Shown in pieces: positions 33,888 to 43,343 of a stretch of DNA of 64,000 nucleotides. The stretch covers positions 62,001-126,000 of the forward strand of contig CAJJZP010000003.1 of NCBI GenBank assembly GCA_905197665.1, in the 5' to 3' direction. Each line of letters starts with the position of its first letter. The stretch's first letter is position 1. The stretch is from an uncultured Collinsella sp. Its GTDB lineage: Bacteria > Actinomycetota > Coriobacteriia > Coriobacteriales > Coriobacteriaceae. The notes beneath the pieces were generated by a model. The model did not search any database. It was not told the DNA's origin and saw only the letters and a list, made by a program, of their open reading frames with translations. The position numbers were made by a program, and so were the translations under genes.

Positions 33888-36383
33888 ATGAACGATTCTG
33901 CTCTTAAGAGCTTCTGCACCTGGGCCCGTACGGAGCTCATCAAAGGCGTGGAGGCGCAGATGGTGCGCTACGGCATCACCGAACCTGCACCCGCGCCCGT
34001 TGGGTCCGAGACCGTTAGCGGCCTGCCCCTAAGTCCGGCTGAGATTGAGCAACGCGACGAACTGCTGCGCATGCAGGCAGAGGTGGGTCACGAGGCGCTG
34101 CGCGACCGTGCGGCCTACACCTGGTTCAACCGCATCGTGGCCATTCGCTTCATGGATGCACGCGGATGGCTTCCCAGCCGCATGCGCATGCTAAGTCGTG
34201 CGGACGGCAGCCATGGCAGCGAGGCCGTGGAGAACGCACTGGACGTGGAGATAGCGACGGCCGATACCGATCGCATAGCCGAGCTCAAGATGGCGGGCTT
34301 GGATGAACCGCTGTGGCGCTACCTGTTTGTTGCTCAGTGCGAGGAGCTTGCCGATTGCCTACCGGGCGTCTTTGAACGCGTGGGCGGAGCCATGGAGCTG
34401 CTGTTGCCCCAGGGCCTCATGATGTCCGACGGCGTGGTGGGCAAGCTCAATGCCGTCCTCACTGACGAACACTGGCGCAAGGGCGTGACCGTTCTGGGCT
34501 GGATGTATCAGTACTACAACGCTGACGTTAAAGACGAGTTCTTCAAGTCCAAGCGCAAGGCAGCGGCGGCGGACATCGCGCCCGCCACGCAGCTCTTCAC
34601 CCCCGAGTGGATCGTACGCTATATGGTCGAAAACTCGCTCGGCCGTCTGTGGATGCTCAACAATCCGGGGAGTTCGTTACGCGAGCGCATGGAGTATTAC
34701 ATCGAGCCCGATGCTGAGCACGAGGACTTCATCCGCATCTCGAGCCCCGAGGAGATAACCCTCTGTGGCCCCGCATGTGGCCCAGGCCATATCCTGGTCT
34801 ATGCGTTCGAATTGCTCTTCCATATGTACGAGGAGCGCGGCTATCGTGAGCGCGAAATTCCCGAGCTCATTCTTACTAAAAACCTCGCTGGCATGGAGAT
34901 CGATCCCCGTGCGGCTCAGATCGCCGAGCTGGCGCTTGCCATGTGCGCCCGCGAGCACGATCGTCGCTTTTTCAAGCGCGCCGTGCGCGCCGACGTTACC
35001 GTGCTCTCGAGCATCCCGCTGGGGGAGGACGAGCTCTCGGGTAACAAGAAGCTCGCCGAGGAACTGAGCCATTTGGGCGAGATCGGCTCGCTTCTTAATC
35101 CTTCAGAGGAAGAGGTTGACGAGCTAAAGGCCGCCGCCGCGAGCTGTTCCGACGACCTTTTTGCCGCTACGACCAAAACTAAGCTCGAAGGAGCCGCCGC
35201 CATCTGCGAGAAGCTGTCCCGTCGTTTTACCTGCACCGTGGCGAATCCTCCGTATATGGGCAGCAGCAGCTTTAACCCCTTCATGAGCAAATGGGTCAAG
35301 AAGAACTACCCCGACGTGAAGAGCGACCTGTTCTCTTCGTTCATCGTGCGTATTATGGACTTTGCCGGCGAGCACGGCGAAATCGGAATGATGACTCCGT
35401 TTGTTTGGATGTTTATCGGTAGCTACGAGAAGCTTCGAAATAGGCTTATCGATGACAAGACCCTAACCACGCTCATTCAGCTCGAGTATTCTGGCTTTGC
35501 AGGGGCAACCGTGCCTATCTGCACATTTACCTATCACAATTCGCATATCGATGGCTATAAGGGCGGATACGTTCGTCTTGCCGATTTTACTGGCCCCACG
35601 GTTCAGGCTCCCAAGGCGCTGGAGGCCATCCAAAACTCCGACTGTGGTTGGTTCTACCGTCGCGACGCCGACACCTTCAAACAAATCCCCGGCACTCCCA
35701 TAGCCTACTGGCTTGGACAAGGGGCGCGTCTTTCGTTCAAGGAAGGAACGCCATTGTCTGTGATCAGCTCACTAGCGCAAGGGCTAAAGTGCGGCGATAC
35801 CGATCTTTTCGTTCGATGCTGGTTCGAGTGTTCGAATCGGGACGTCCTAGGCGTTACGGGAGATCCATCTCGAGCGAAGTGGCACTTTATGCTTGATGGG
35901 GGTGACTACAGAAAGTGGTCAGGGAATCAGATAGATGTTGTTAATTGGCTGGATGATGGGCATGAGATTAAGACTAATAGGGACAAAAATGGAAAAGCAA
36001 AAGCCCGTGTCCAAAATGAACGTTTTTATCATAAAAACGGCGTGTTAACCTGGTCAGCGCTTACAAGTGGTCCGATTAGTGTTCGAAATTGTTCGGACAA
36101 TTCTATTTGTGGCGGAGCGGGCTATTACATTGTTCCGGTTAAACAGGAAGACAGGTTATTCATTCTTGGCCTGCTTAATAGCTCTACAGCGCAATATATT
36201 AAGCTGGCGTTGAGCCAGACTTTTAATAATGAAGTTGGAGACCTTAAACGTATCCCTGTCCACGGGATGGATTCCTCTAATGAGGAAGTTTTAGAATTGG
36301 TCCAGAAATCGCTCCAAGCATCCGAATTTGACTGGGATTCGTTTGAGACCTCTTGGGATTTCAAACGTCATCCTTTGGTGTAG
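33888..36383 (+). CDS. pglX: BREX methyltransferase PglX, N-terminal and catalytic part
   Basis: This 831-aa protein starts MNDSALKSFCTWARTELI, as BREX-1 PglX does. It carries the adenine-methyltransferase motif I in LCGPACGPGHILVYAFELLF near residue 293 and motif IV NPPYMG near residue 450. PglX usually reads DPACGSGH; here the first Asp is Gly and Ser is Pro, which could affect AdoMet binding. Full-length PglX is about 1200 aa; this product stops after SWDFKRHPLV, exactly where the C-terminal helical domain normally begins. That domain is encoded separately at 37150-38118. From about 35.8 kb the gene becomes AT-richer, in the part expected to recognise the DNA target. Confidence 0.9.
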   Translation: MNDSALKSFCTWARTELIKGVEAQMVRYGITEPAPAPVGSETVSGLPLSPAEIEQRDELLRMQAEVGHEALRDRAAYTWFNRIVAIRFMDARGWLPSRMRMLSRADGSHGSEAVENALDVEIATADTDRIAELKMAGLDEPLWRYLFVAQCEELADCLPGVFERVGGAMELLLPQGLMMSDGVVGKLNAVLTDEHWRKGVTVLGWMYQYYNADVKDEFFKSKRKAAAADIAPATQLFTPEWIVRYMVENSLGRLWMLNNPGSSLRERMEYYIEPDAEHEDFIRISSPEEITLCGPACGPGHILVYAFELLFHMYEERGYREREIPELILTKNLAGMEIDPRAAQIAELALAMCAREHDRRFFKRAVRADVTVLSSIPLGEDELSGNKKLAEELSHLGEIGSLLNPSEEEVDELKAAAASCSDDLFAATTKTKLEGAAAICEKLSRRFTCTVANPPYMGSSSFNPFMSKWVKKNYPDVKSDLFSSFIVRIMDFAGEHGEIGMMTPFVWMFIGSYEKLRNRLIDDKTLTTLIQLEYSGFAGATVPICTFTYHNSHIDGYKGGYVRLADFTGPTVQAPKALEAIQNSDCGWFYRRDADTFKQIPGTPIAYWLGQGARLSFKEGTPLSVISSLAQGLKCGDTDLFVRCWFECSNRDVLGVTGDPSRAKWHFMLDGGDYRKWSGNQIDVVNWLDDGHEIKTNRDKNGKAKARVQNERFYHKNGVLTWSALTSGPISVRNCSDNSICGGAGYYIVPVKQEDRLFILGLLNSSTAQYIKLALSQTFNNEVGDLKRIPVHGMDSSNEEVLELVQKSLQASEFDWDSFETSWDFKRHPLV

Positions 36384-36390
36384 GTGGCAA

Positions 36391-37011
36391 ATGTCTACGG
36401 ATCGGTTTAATAGGCTTAAAGACAATTTGTCTCGCGTTGACAGCCTTCTCGCTCTTTATGAAATTTTACAAAAGGAAGAAGCCAGACGTCTGGTTAGCAC
36501 CAAGCAAGATGCACGTTCTGCTGACATATTGAGGGCTGCCGTTGTTCTGCTTCACGGATCTCAGGAAGATTATGTTCGGGGGATGCTATCCGACTGGTTA
36601 TTCGATAGGGCGGACTCAAAAGAACTCGAAGGCATTTCGTTGCCTGGTTCTGCTCAAAAGAGAGCTCAGAAATTTACGCTTAGGGATCTGGCTCAATATA
36701 AGAATGAACAGGTTTCAGATTTGATTCAATCGTCAATCGAATCACAGCTTTCATTGGTCTCTTTTAACCAATACTCGGAGATATGCAGCTGGCTTTCCAA
36801 GATCGGGATTTCGCTAACTCAGTTTAAGAATCAATCATTAATTGAGAACCTGATTAAACGTCGACACAAAATAGTTCATGAAGTCGATTTAAACAAGAAG
36901 TCTGGTAAGACCGAGAGTATTAAGGCTAGTACGGTCAGATCGTGGCGAGAAGCGGTTGAGAACATGCTTCGAATTGTAGATGAACAAATTGAGGGATGGG
37001 ACGCTTCCTGA
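36391..37011 (+). CDS. HEPN-family protein inserted between the PglX halves
   Basis: This 206-aa all-helical protein carries the HEPN motif R-x4-H in RRHKIVHEVD (Arg158 to His163), the signature of HEPN ribonucleases such as the RiboL-PSP-type family. An acidic residue (Glu49 or Glu50 region, QKEEARR and HGSQEDYV) may complete the site. HEPN RNases are toxins or effectors in many defence systems. The gene begins 7 bp after the pglX stop, has GC near 40 percent against about 60 percent in neighbours, and is on the same strand. I infer it is a transferred effector or regulator tied to BREX; it could alternatively be a stand-alone antiphage gene. Confidence 0.75.
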   Translation: MSTDRFNRLKDNLSRVDSLLALYEILQKEEARRLVSTKQDARSADILRAAVVLLHGSQEDYVRGMLSDWLFDRADSKELEGISLPGSAQKRAQKFTLRDLAQYKNEQVSDLIQSSIESQLSLVSFNQYSEICSWLSKIGISLTQFKNQSLIENLIKRRHKIVHEVDLNKKSGKTESIKASTVRSWREAVENMLRIVDEQIEGWDAS

Positions 37012-37149
37012 TGCGCGCCCTGAGTTCGTTTGTATATATCACAAGAGAGAGGCGCATAATACGCGATTTATTCGACTTCTATCTGCAATCAAGGCTTCAA
37101 CGTTGCCTCTTGAGTGCGGTTTTCGGGTCAACATTAGAGAAGGACTACC
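37012..37149. other. 138-bp AT-rich spacer between HEPN gene and PglX C-terminal gene
   Basis: No gene is seen. It contains the ribosome binding site agaagga for the following gene, and may hold a separate promoter (ttgtatata near 37029). An open frame spanning 36980-37408 is a shadow of the two real genes. Confidence 0.5.
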
Positions 37150-38118
37150 ATGGCCACTTTACTTCAAGAAAAATACGAGGCTCGCAAGGCCGAGGTCAAT
37201 GCTCGCTTTGAGCAGCTTCGCGCTAACGAGGAGGAGCTCAACCGAATCTTTGCCAAGATCTACAACATGGAGGGCGAGGTGCCCATCGAGGTCGAGGACA
37301 AGTACGTCTCGGTGGCGCGCATCTTCGACGCCGCCGATGAGATTCCCGAGAGTTACAAGGGCAACAAATACGTGCGCACCAAGCGCGACGAGATCACCTC
37401 GCTCATAAGCTATGCCGTGGGCTGCATGTTTGGCCGCTATTCGCTGGACGTGGACGGTCTGGTCCTGGCCGACCAGGGCGCCACGGTCTCTGACTATCTG
37501 GCCAAGATGCCCGATCCCGATCACGTGACCTTTATGCCCGATGGCGACAACGTGTTGCCCATTACCGATGACGAGTACTTTGACGACGACATCGTGCGCT
37601 ATTTTATTGACTTTGTGCGTACCGTGTACGGCGAGGAGACGCTCGAGCAGAACCTGGCCTTTATTGCCGAGGCGCTCGGCGGCAAGGGTACCTCGCGCGA
37701 GGTGATTCGCGCCTACTTTTTGAAGGACTTCTTTAAGGACCACTGCCAGACCTATAAGAAGCGCCCCATCTACTGGCTGTTCGACAGTGGCAAGAAGAAT
37801 GGTTTCAAGTGCCTTGTTTATATGCATCGCTACCAGCCCGACCTGTTGGCTCGCATCCGCACCGACTATGTGCATGAGCAGCAGGAGCGCTATCGTTCCC
37901 AGATAGGCTATGCCAACGACGCCCTTGCCAGTGCCGAGCGCGGCGAGCGCGTGCGTTTGGATAAGCGCGTCAAAAAGCTCAATGACCAGCTTAAAGAGAC
38001 CATTGTCTACGAAGAGAAACTGCACCACTTGGCAGACCAGATGATCAAGATCGACCTGGATGACGGCGTCAAGGTCAACTACGCCAAGTTTCAGGATGTG
38101 CTGGCAAAGATTAAGTAA
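37150..38118 (+). CDS. pglX: BREX PglX, separate C-terminal part
   Basis: This 322-aa protein matches the C-terminal third of BREX-1 PglX: FEQLRANEEELNRIFAKIYNM, ISYAVGCMFGRYSLDVDGL, DEYFDDDIVRYFIDFVRTVYGEETLEQNL, then RPIYWLFDSGKKNGFKCLVYMHRY and RTDYVHEQQERY. It has its own ATG and ribosome binding site (AGAAGGACTACC), so it is probably made as a separate subunit that joins the methyltransferase part at 33888-36383. The extra N-terminal helix MATLLQEKYEARKAEVNAR could mediate this. It is not a decayed fragment: the frame is clean and codon use is like the neighbours. Confidence 0.88.
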   Translation: MATLLQEKYEARKAEVNARFEQLRANEEELNRIFAKIYNMEGEVPIEVEDKYVSVARIFDAADEIPESYKGNKYVRTKRDEITSLISYAVGCMFGRYSLDVDGLVLADQGATVSDYLAKMPDPDHVTFMPDGDNVLPITDDEYFDDDIVRYFIDFVRTVYGEETLEQNLAFIAEALGGKGTSREVIRAYFLKDFFKDHCQTYKKRPIYWLFDSGKKNGFKCLVYMHRYQPDLLARIRTDYVHEQQERYRSQIGYANDALASAERGERVRLDKRVKKLNDQLKETIVYEEKLHHLADQMIKIDLDDGVKVNYAKFQDVLAKIK

Positions 38119-38141
38119 CTGCAAATACGGTAAGGATATTC

Positions 38142-40850
38142 ATGCCCAAGATCGATGTAGAAGAACAGCTCAAGCTGCGTTTTTTGCAGCCGTTGTCCTC
38201 ATGTGCGCCGCGCCGTATTGTGGTTTGGCACGATGCGGACGGCGAGTTTGCTCCTGAGTTTGAGCGATTGGCTGCCGAGGGTTTCGGCGGCGCGGGGGCC
38301 GATGATGGCGTTATGCCCGCCCACGGTGACTTTGAGCGCCCGGTACGGTTTGTTGAGGCCTGTGAGGGCCGCATGTTTGCCGTTCAGAAGCTTATCAACC
38401 GCGATGACCTTGCGAGCGATATCTTGCTATATCGCCGTTGCCCGCGCGGCAGGCTTGAGGGCGATTGGCTTGCCGATGTTGAGCTGTATGCCGATCAGTT
38501 CCAGGCTGACTATCTTTCGCTTTTGGCCGATCAGCTGGGTATCGAGAATATCGATGCCGTGCGCGAGAGTCTGCGCGAGCACAAGGCGTTCTTTGATGCC
38601 AAGACCCGCTGCGCTAAGTTTGCCGCGTGTGTTCCGCATGCCGCGGGCGTATCCGATATCGAACTCGGCATTCTTACGGTGATCTTTGGCGGCAAGGAGC
38701 CGGGCGACGCGCGGCCCGCGTTTGTGCTGCGCGGCTGCATGATCACGATGCTGCACGAGGGTCCCGAGGCGCTGGCTGCGCTGGTGGATAAGTACAGCTT
38801 GCGCGACGTCCTCTCTGCCTTTATGCTGCGCTGCTATGGGTTTGATGGGCCGCTGTACGAGCGCGACTCACTGCTTATGCTTGCATCCCATGTGCTCCTT
38901 ACGGCGGCATCCACCGCGCTTCCCGAGGGGGCGCTCAAGGGACTCGAAAGCTATGTGGCTCCCGCCTACGGCCCCTATTGCCTTGAGGCGGTGCGTACGT
39001 GGGGCCAGGCCGCCGATGCCCAGGCATCGAGCGAGGACCTATTTGAGATCTGTCGTTTGGTGGAGGATGCCCGCGGACTCTTTGTGCGGTTTGAGGCTCT
39101 GCCGATCGATGTGCTGGTCTCGCTTGACGTGTTCCCGTGCGTCAATGAGGCTGTGCTCTCGCAGTTGTTCAGCTCGTTTGCCCAGGGTGCAGACCGTGTT
39201 GAGGACGCACGCGCCTTTGCGGCGCGTCGCTGCGACCTAAGCTGGTACCGCCGTGTCGTGAGCTACTTTGGCTTGCTTGCCGCTGTGGCCGACATGTGCG
39301 CATTTAGGCAGGCACATGCGGGCGGGTTCCATCTGGCGCAACCCCAGCAGGTATGGGATGCCTACACGTCCGATTGGTATGCCATGGACGCTGCCTATCG
39401 TCATATGTGCACCGCGTATCTGCGGGCGCGCTCCGTCGAGTGCGATGTACTCGAGGAACCTGCCCGAGCTGTGGTGGACTGGGCGGAGAATCTCTACAGC
39501 AACTGGTTCTTGGCCGACGCCAATGCCTGCTGGGCGACCGCTGCGCAAGGGGAGTGGGCCGATTGCGGCTACATCGATGGCCCTGCACGGCAGGATGAGT
39601 TCTACTGGCATGTACTGCCTACCTTTGTGGGCTCTGCCAAAACGATAGTCGTTATCGTGAGCGACGCGCTGCGCTATGAGGTGGCCCGCGACGTTGCGGC
39701 GCTGCTCGAGCGCGAGCGCGGCGGCAATGTCAAGGTCTCTAGTATGCAGGCGGTCTTTCCCTCCATTACCGAGGTGGGCATGCCCGCGCTGCTGCCACAC
39801 CAGGCGCTTAAGCTTGCAACGGATGGCGCGTTCGTGCTGGCTGACGGCATGCCCACCGCAACGACTCCGCAGCGCGAGGCCGTGCTTGCCCACGTTGAGT
39901 CTACGGCCCGCGCTTTGCGCTCGAGCGCATACCTCAACATGGCGGGAACCGAGCGCAAGGCGCTGCTCAAGGACTCTAAGCTCGTTTATCTCTACCACAA
40001 CAAGATCGATGCTACGGGCGAGAAGGCCGCTATGCAGGATGACGTCTTCGATGCCTGTGCGGACACCGTGGAGGAACTTGCTGCGTTGGCGCGTCGCGTG
40101 TGCACCGACGCCCTGGGTGCGCGTGTTGTTATAACGGCGGACCACGGCTTTATCTACACGCGTCGGGAGCTCAGCGAGTGCCAGATGCTCGGCAAGCCAG
40201 ACCTTCCCTTCCTTGACGCTCCTGTCATGCACGGCAAGCGTCATCTGGTGGTGCCCAACGAGGCCGTGGCCAAGCTTTCGGAAGAGGCATGCGAGGTGTT
40301 TGTTAATGTTGGCATGGGACGTTTGGGTGCCGGTTTTGAGGGATTTGCCCCGCGCGAGAACGTGCACTTCAAGCGTCCCGGCGGCACTAACAACTACGTC
40401 CACGGCGGCATGAGCTTGCAGGAGCTCTGCGTGCCCGTTATCGGTTTTTGGCGTGCGCGCTCGGGTTCCAAGGACTTTGTCGATACGCGCGTGGCGACGC
40501 TGCGCGTGCTAAGTGAGGGACGCCGAGTGACCAACTCGCTCTTCTCGGTCAACTTGATCCAGGAAGAACCCGCCCAAGGCAAGGTCTTGCCGTGCGAGTA
40601 TGAGCTGGTGTTTACCGACGCAAGCGGCAACGAGGTGAGCGATACGGTCAAGGCGCATGCCAACAAGACTTCTGTTAACTCGCAGGAGCGCGTGGTGCAT
40701 GCCAAGTTTGCGTTGCATGCAGCGGATGGATTCTCGGCCAAGGGTCCGTACTATCTGGTCTGCCGCGAGCGCGAAACGGGCAAGATCGTTTGGCGCGAGA
40801 CGTACACCATCGATGTTTCGTTTGCCCCTGTTGCTGACTTTGGTTTTTAG
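38142..40850 (+). CDS. pglZ: BREX phosphatase-like protein PglZ
   Basis: This 902-aa BREX core protein of the alkaline-phosphatase fold has metal-binding blocks at IVVIVSDALRYEVARDVAALL near residue 503 and VVITADHGFIYTRRELSE near residue 663, both diagnostic for PglZ. The N-terminal half starts IDVEEQLKLRFLQPLSSCAPRRIVVWHDADGEF and is the BREX-1 version. PglZ works with PglX; related proteins show nuclease or phosphodiesterase activity. It follows the PglX C-terminal gene by 23 bp and runs to within 11 bp of the brxL start. Confidence 0.95.
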   Translation: MPKIDVEEQLKLRFLQPLSSCAPRRIVVWHDADGEFAPEFERLAAEGFGGAGADDGVMPAHGDFERPVRFVEACEGRMFAVQKLINRDDLASDILLYRRCPRGRLEGDWLADVELYADQFQADYLSLLADQLGIENIDAVRESLREHKAFFDAKTRCAKFAACVPHAAGVSDIELGILTVIFGGKEPGDARPAFVLRGCMITMLHEGPEALAALVDKYSLRDVLSAFMLRCYGFDGPLYERDSLLMLASHVLLTAASTALPEGALKGLESYVAPAYGPYCLEAVRTWGQAADAQASSEDLFEICRLVEDARGLFVRFEALPIDVLVSLDVFPCVNEAVLSQLFSSFAQGADRVEDARAFAARRCDLSWYRRVVSYFGLLAAVADMCAFRQAHAGGFHLAQPQQVWDAYTSDWYAMDAAYRHMCTAYLRARSVECDVLEEPARAVVDWAENLYSNWFLADANACWATAAQGEWADCGYIDGPARQDEFYWHVLPTFVGSAKTIVVIVSDALRYEVARDVAALLERERGGNVKVSSMQAVFPSITEVGMPALLPHQALKLATDGAFVLADGMPTATTPQREAVLAHVESTARALRSSAYLNMAGTERKALLKDSKLVYLYHNKIDATGEKAAMQDDVFDACADTVEELAALARRVCTDALGARVVITADHGFIYTRRELSECQMLGKPDLPFLDAPVMHGKRHLVVPNEAVAKLSEEACEVFVNVGMGRLGAGFEGFAPRENVHFKRPGGTNNYVHGGMSLQELCVPVIGFWRARSGSKDFVDTRVATLRVLSEGRRVTNSLFSVNLIQEEPAQGKVLPCEYELVFTDASGNEVSDTVKAHANKTSVNSQERVVHAKFALHAADGFSAKGPYYLVCRERETGKIVWRETYTIDVSFAPVADFGF

Positions 40851-40861
40851 GAGTGTGCCCT

Positions 40862-43270
40862 ATGTTTGATGGCAATGACGACGATCTGTGGGAAGTTCCC
40901 TCGATTGATGTGAATGCGCCCGTGCAGGCTGCTGTGCCTGTAGGGGAAGCCGTGCCTGCCCCGGAGGCTGAGACTGTCGAGCCTGCCTCGGAGGCTGAGG
41001 CTGCTGCGGAGGCCGTGGCTTCCGCGCTTGTCCCGGAGCCGATGGAGACCGCTGCGCCCGCTGAGGCCGAGGTGCCCGTCGAGGACGAGTCCTCGACCGA
41101 TGGCTATGCCCAGGCCGCGGCCGAGGCTCCCGAGGACGACGGTTACGACATGGATGTGCTGGACGGCAAGCTGCTCGAGCACTTTGGCGGCAAGATCGTG
41201 CGCAAGGACCTGACGGCCCTTATGAAGCGCGGCGCCAACGTGCCCACCTTTGTGCTGGAGTACCTGCTGGGCATGTACTGCTCAACCGACGACGAGGACG
41301 CCGTGGCGGAGGGCCTGGGGCGCATCCGCAAGATCCTCACCGATAACTACGTGCGTCCCGACGAGTCCGAGCGCATTAAGTCCAAGATTCGCGAGCTGGG
41401 TCGCTTTACCATCATCGATAAGGTGACGGCCAAGCTCGACGAGTACAAAGACATCTACGTGGCGTCGTTTGCCAACCTGACCATTGAGCCGTTTGTGATG
41501 CCGGCCGAGTACGTGCGCGACTATTCCAAGATTCTCCAGGGTGGTATTTGGTGCATTATGAGCATCGAGTATCGTCGTCCCATGGAAGAGGAAGACGAGT
41601 TTGGCATGGAAGTCTTTGGCGACGATGCGCCGCGCCGCTCCAAGGCTAAGCGCAAAAAGCGCGGGCCCGAGGACTCTCCGTTTAGCGTGGCGTCGCTCAC
41701 GCCCATCCAGATGCCCAACCTGGACCTGGACGCCATGATCGAGGAGCGTCAGTATTTCTCGCGCGACGAGTGGCTCAACATGCTGCTGCGCTCTGCCGGC
41801 TATGAGCCCAGCGAGCTTTCGGAGAAGGAGCGTCTGCACTTTATCGAGCGCATGGTGCCGCTGATCGAGCGCAACTACAATCTGTGCGAGCTTGGTCCCC
41901 GCGGCACCGGCAAGAGCCATATCTACAAAGAGGTTTCGCCCTACGCCATTTTGCTTTCGGGCGGGCAGACCACCACGGCCAACCTGTTCGGCCGTATGAA
42001 CTCCATGCGCGCCGATCGCGTGGGCTTGGTGGGTCATTGGGATTGCGTGACGTTCGACGAGGTCGCCGGCATGCGCTTTAAGGACACCAACGCCGTACAG
42101 ATCATGAAGGACTATATGGCGAGTGGCAGCTACGCGCGCGGCCGCGACCAGATTAACGCCGATGCCTCCATGGTTTTTGAGGGCAACATCAACGACACCG
42201 TGCAAAACGTCCTTAAGACCACGCACCTGTTTGATCCGTTCCCGCCGGAGTTTAACAACGATTCGGCCTTCTTCGACCGTATCCACTATTACCTGCCGGG
42301 CTGGGAGATTCCCAAGATGCGCTCGAGCCTGCTGACCGGGCATTACGGCTTAATCACCGACTGCCTGTCGGAGTTTTGCAAGGAGATGCGCCGCAAGGAC
42401 TTCACGCATCATATCGACCGCTACTTCCGCTTTAACAGCGACTTTAACAAGCGTGACGAGATTGCCGTGCGCAAGTCCTTTAGCGGCCTGGCCAAGCTGC
42501 TGTTCCCTGACGAGGCTATGGACAAGGACGACGTCCGCTGGCTGCTGGACTACGCCATCGAGGGCCGTCGCCGCGTAAAGGAGCAGCTCAAGATTATGGC
42601 GGGCGTCGAGTTTATCGACGTCAGCCTGGGCTATATGGATGACGACAATCCGCAGGACGTGCACGTGGTGCGCGTGCCGGAGCAGTCCGAGGATACGTTG
42701 ATTCCCGATGGGCCGCTGCTGTCCGGTCACGTGTTTGGCGTGGGCAGGTCGCAGGGCGGCGAGGTTGCCGTGTACAAGCTGGAGAACAAGGCTGTCGCCG
42801 GCGAGTGCAAGTTTAAGCACGAGGGCGTTGCCTTTAACAAGCCGGTGCGCGATACGCTGGAGGCCGCGTTCGACAACTTTGTGAACCTGGCGAACCGTGT
42901 GGCGCCGGGCATGCACATTGGCTCAAAGGACTACCTGCTGTTCTATAACGACCTGCAGAGCAAGGGCCTGTCCGAGGAAGTCTCGCTTGCCGAGTTTGTG
43001 GGCCTGTGCTCCGCGGCGTGCAACCGCCCAGTGATGCCTGCGCTGGCGGTTCCGGGAATCTTGCGCATGTCGGGCTCTATGGATGAGATCCGCGGGCTCG
43101 AGGACATCATGCGCGTGGCCAAAAACGCCGGCGCCAAGCGCGTGATATTGCCGCTGAGCGCCATCGCGGGCCTGCAGAGCGTGTCGTCCGAGATTATCTC
43201 GGGACTGAGCCCGGTGTTCTACATGGATGGCGACCCGGTCGACGCCGCGAAGAAGGCGCTGGATCTGTAG
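40862..43270 (+). CDS. brxL: BREX Lon-like ATPase BrxL
   Basis: This 802-aa AAA+ protein related to Lon has an N-terminal BrxL region (MDVLDGKLLEHFGGKIVRKDLT onward), Walker A LGPRGTGKSH near residue 345, Walker B DCVTFDEVAGM near residue 396, and a C-terminal Lon-like fold ending GAKRVILP. BrxL of other bacteria is about 680-700 aa. The excess is mainly a 90-residue acidic, Ala/Glu/Pro-rich N-terminal extension that looks disordered. No Lon catalytic Ser motif is visible in the C-terminal domain, as in other BrxL proteins. ATG 40862, after TAGGAG, is preferred to GTG 40853. Confidence 0.93.
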   Translation: MFDGNDDDLWEVPSIDVNAPVQAAVPVGEAVPAPEAETVEPASEAEAAAEAVASALVPEPMETAAPAEAEVPVEDESSTDGYAQAAAEAPEDDGYDMDVLDGKLLEHFGGKIVRKDLTALMKRGANVPTFVLEYLLGMYCSTDDEDAVAEGLGRIRKILTDNYVRPDESERIKSKIRELGRFTIIDKVTAKLDEYKDIYVASFANLTIEPFVMPAEYVRDYSKILQGGIWCIMSIEYRRPMEEEDEFGMEVFGDDAPRRSKAKRKKRGPEDSPFSVASLTPIQMPNLDLDAMIEERQYFSRDEWLNMLLRSAGYEPSELSEKERLHFIERMVPLIERNYNLCELGPRGTGKSHIYKEVSPYAILLSGGQTTTANLFGRMNSMRADRVGLVGHWDCVTFDEVAGMRFKDTNAVQIMKDYMASGSYARGRDQINADASMVFEGNINDTVQNVLKTTHLFDPFPPEFNNDSAFFDRIHYYLPGWEIPKMRSSLLTGHYGLITDCLSEFCKEMRRKDFTHHIDRYFRFNSDFNKRDEIAVRKSFSGLAKLLFPDEAMDKDDVRWLLDYAIEGRRRVKEQLKIMAGVEFIDVSLGYMDDDNPQDVHVVRVPEQSEDTLIPDGPLLSGHVFGVGRSQGGEVAVYKLENKAVAGECKFKHEGVAFNKPVRDTLEAAFDNFVNLANRVAPGMHIGSKDYLLFYNDLQSKGLSEEVSLAEFVGLCSAACNRPVMPALAVPGILRMSGSMDEIRGLEDIMRVAKNAGAKRVILPLSAIAGLQSVSSEIISGLSPVFYMDGDPVDAAKKALDL

Positions 43271-43343
43271 GGGTGCGGGCGTGCGGGCTTGCGTACGCGT
43301 GGGCCCGCGAGCGTGTTGGCGTGTTCGGGTAAGGAGGCCTGCC

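Noticed and set aside
36980..37408. Plus-strand frame bridging the HEPN gene and pglX(C)
   Set aside because: It runs in a different frame from both genes. The Arg/Ser-rich translation of its second half is typical of a shadow frame.
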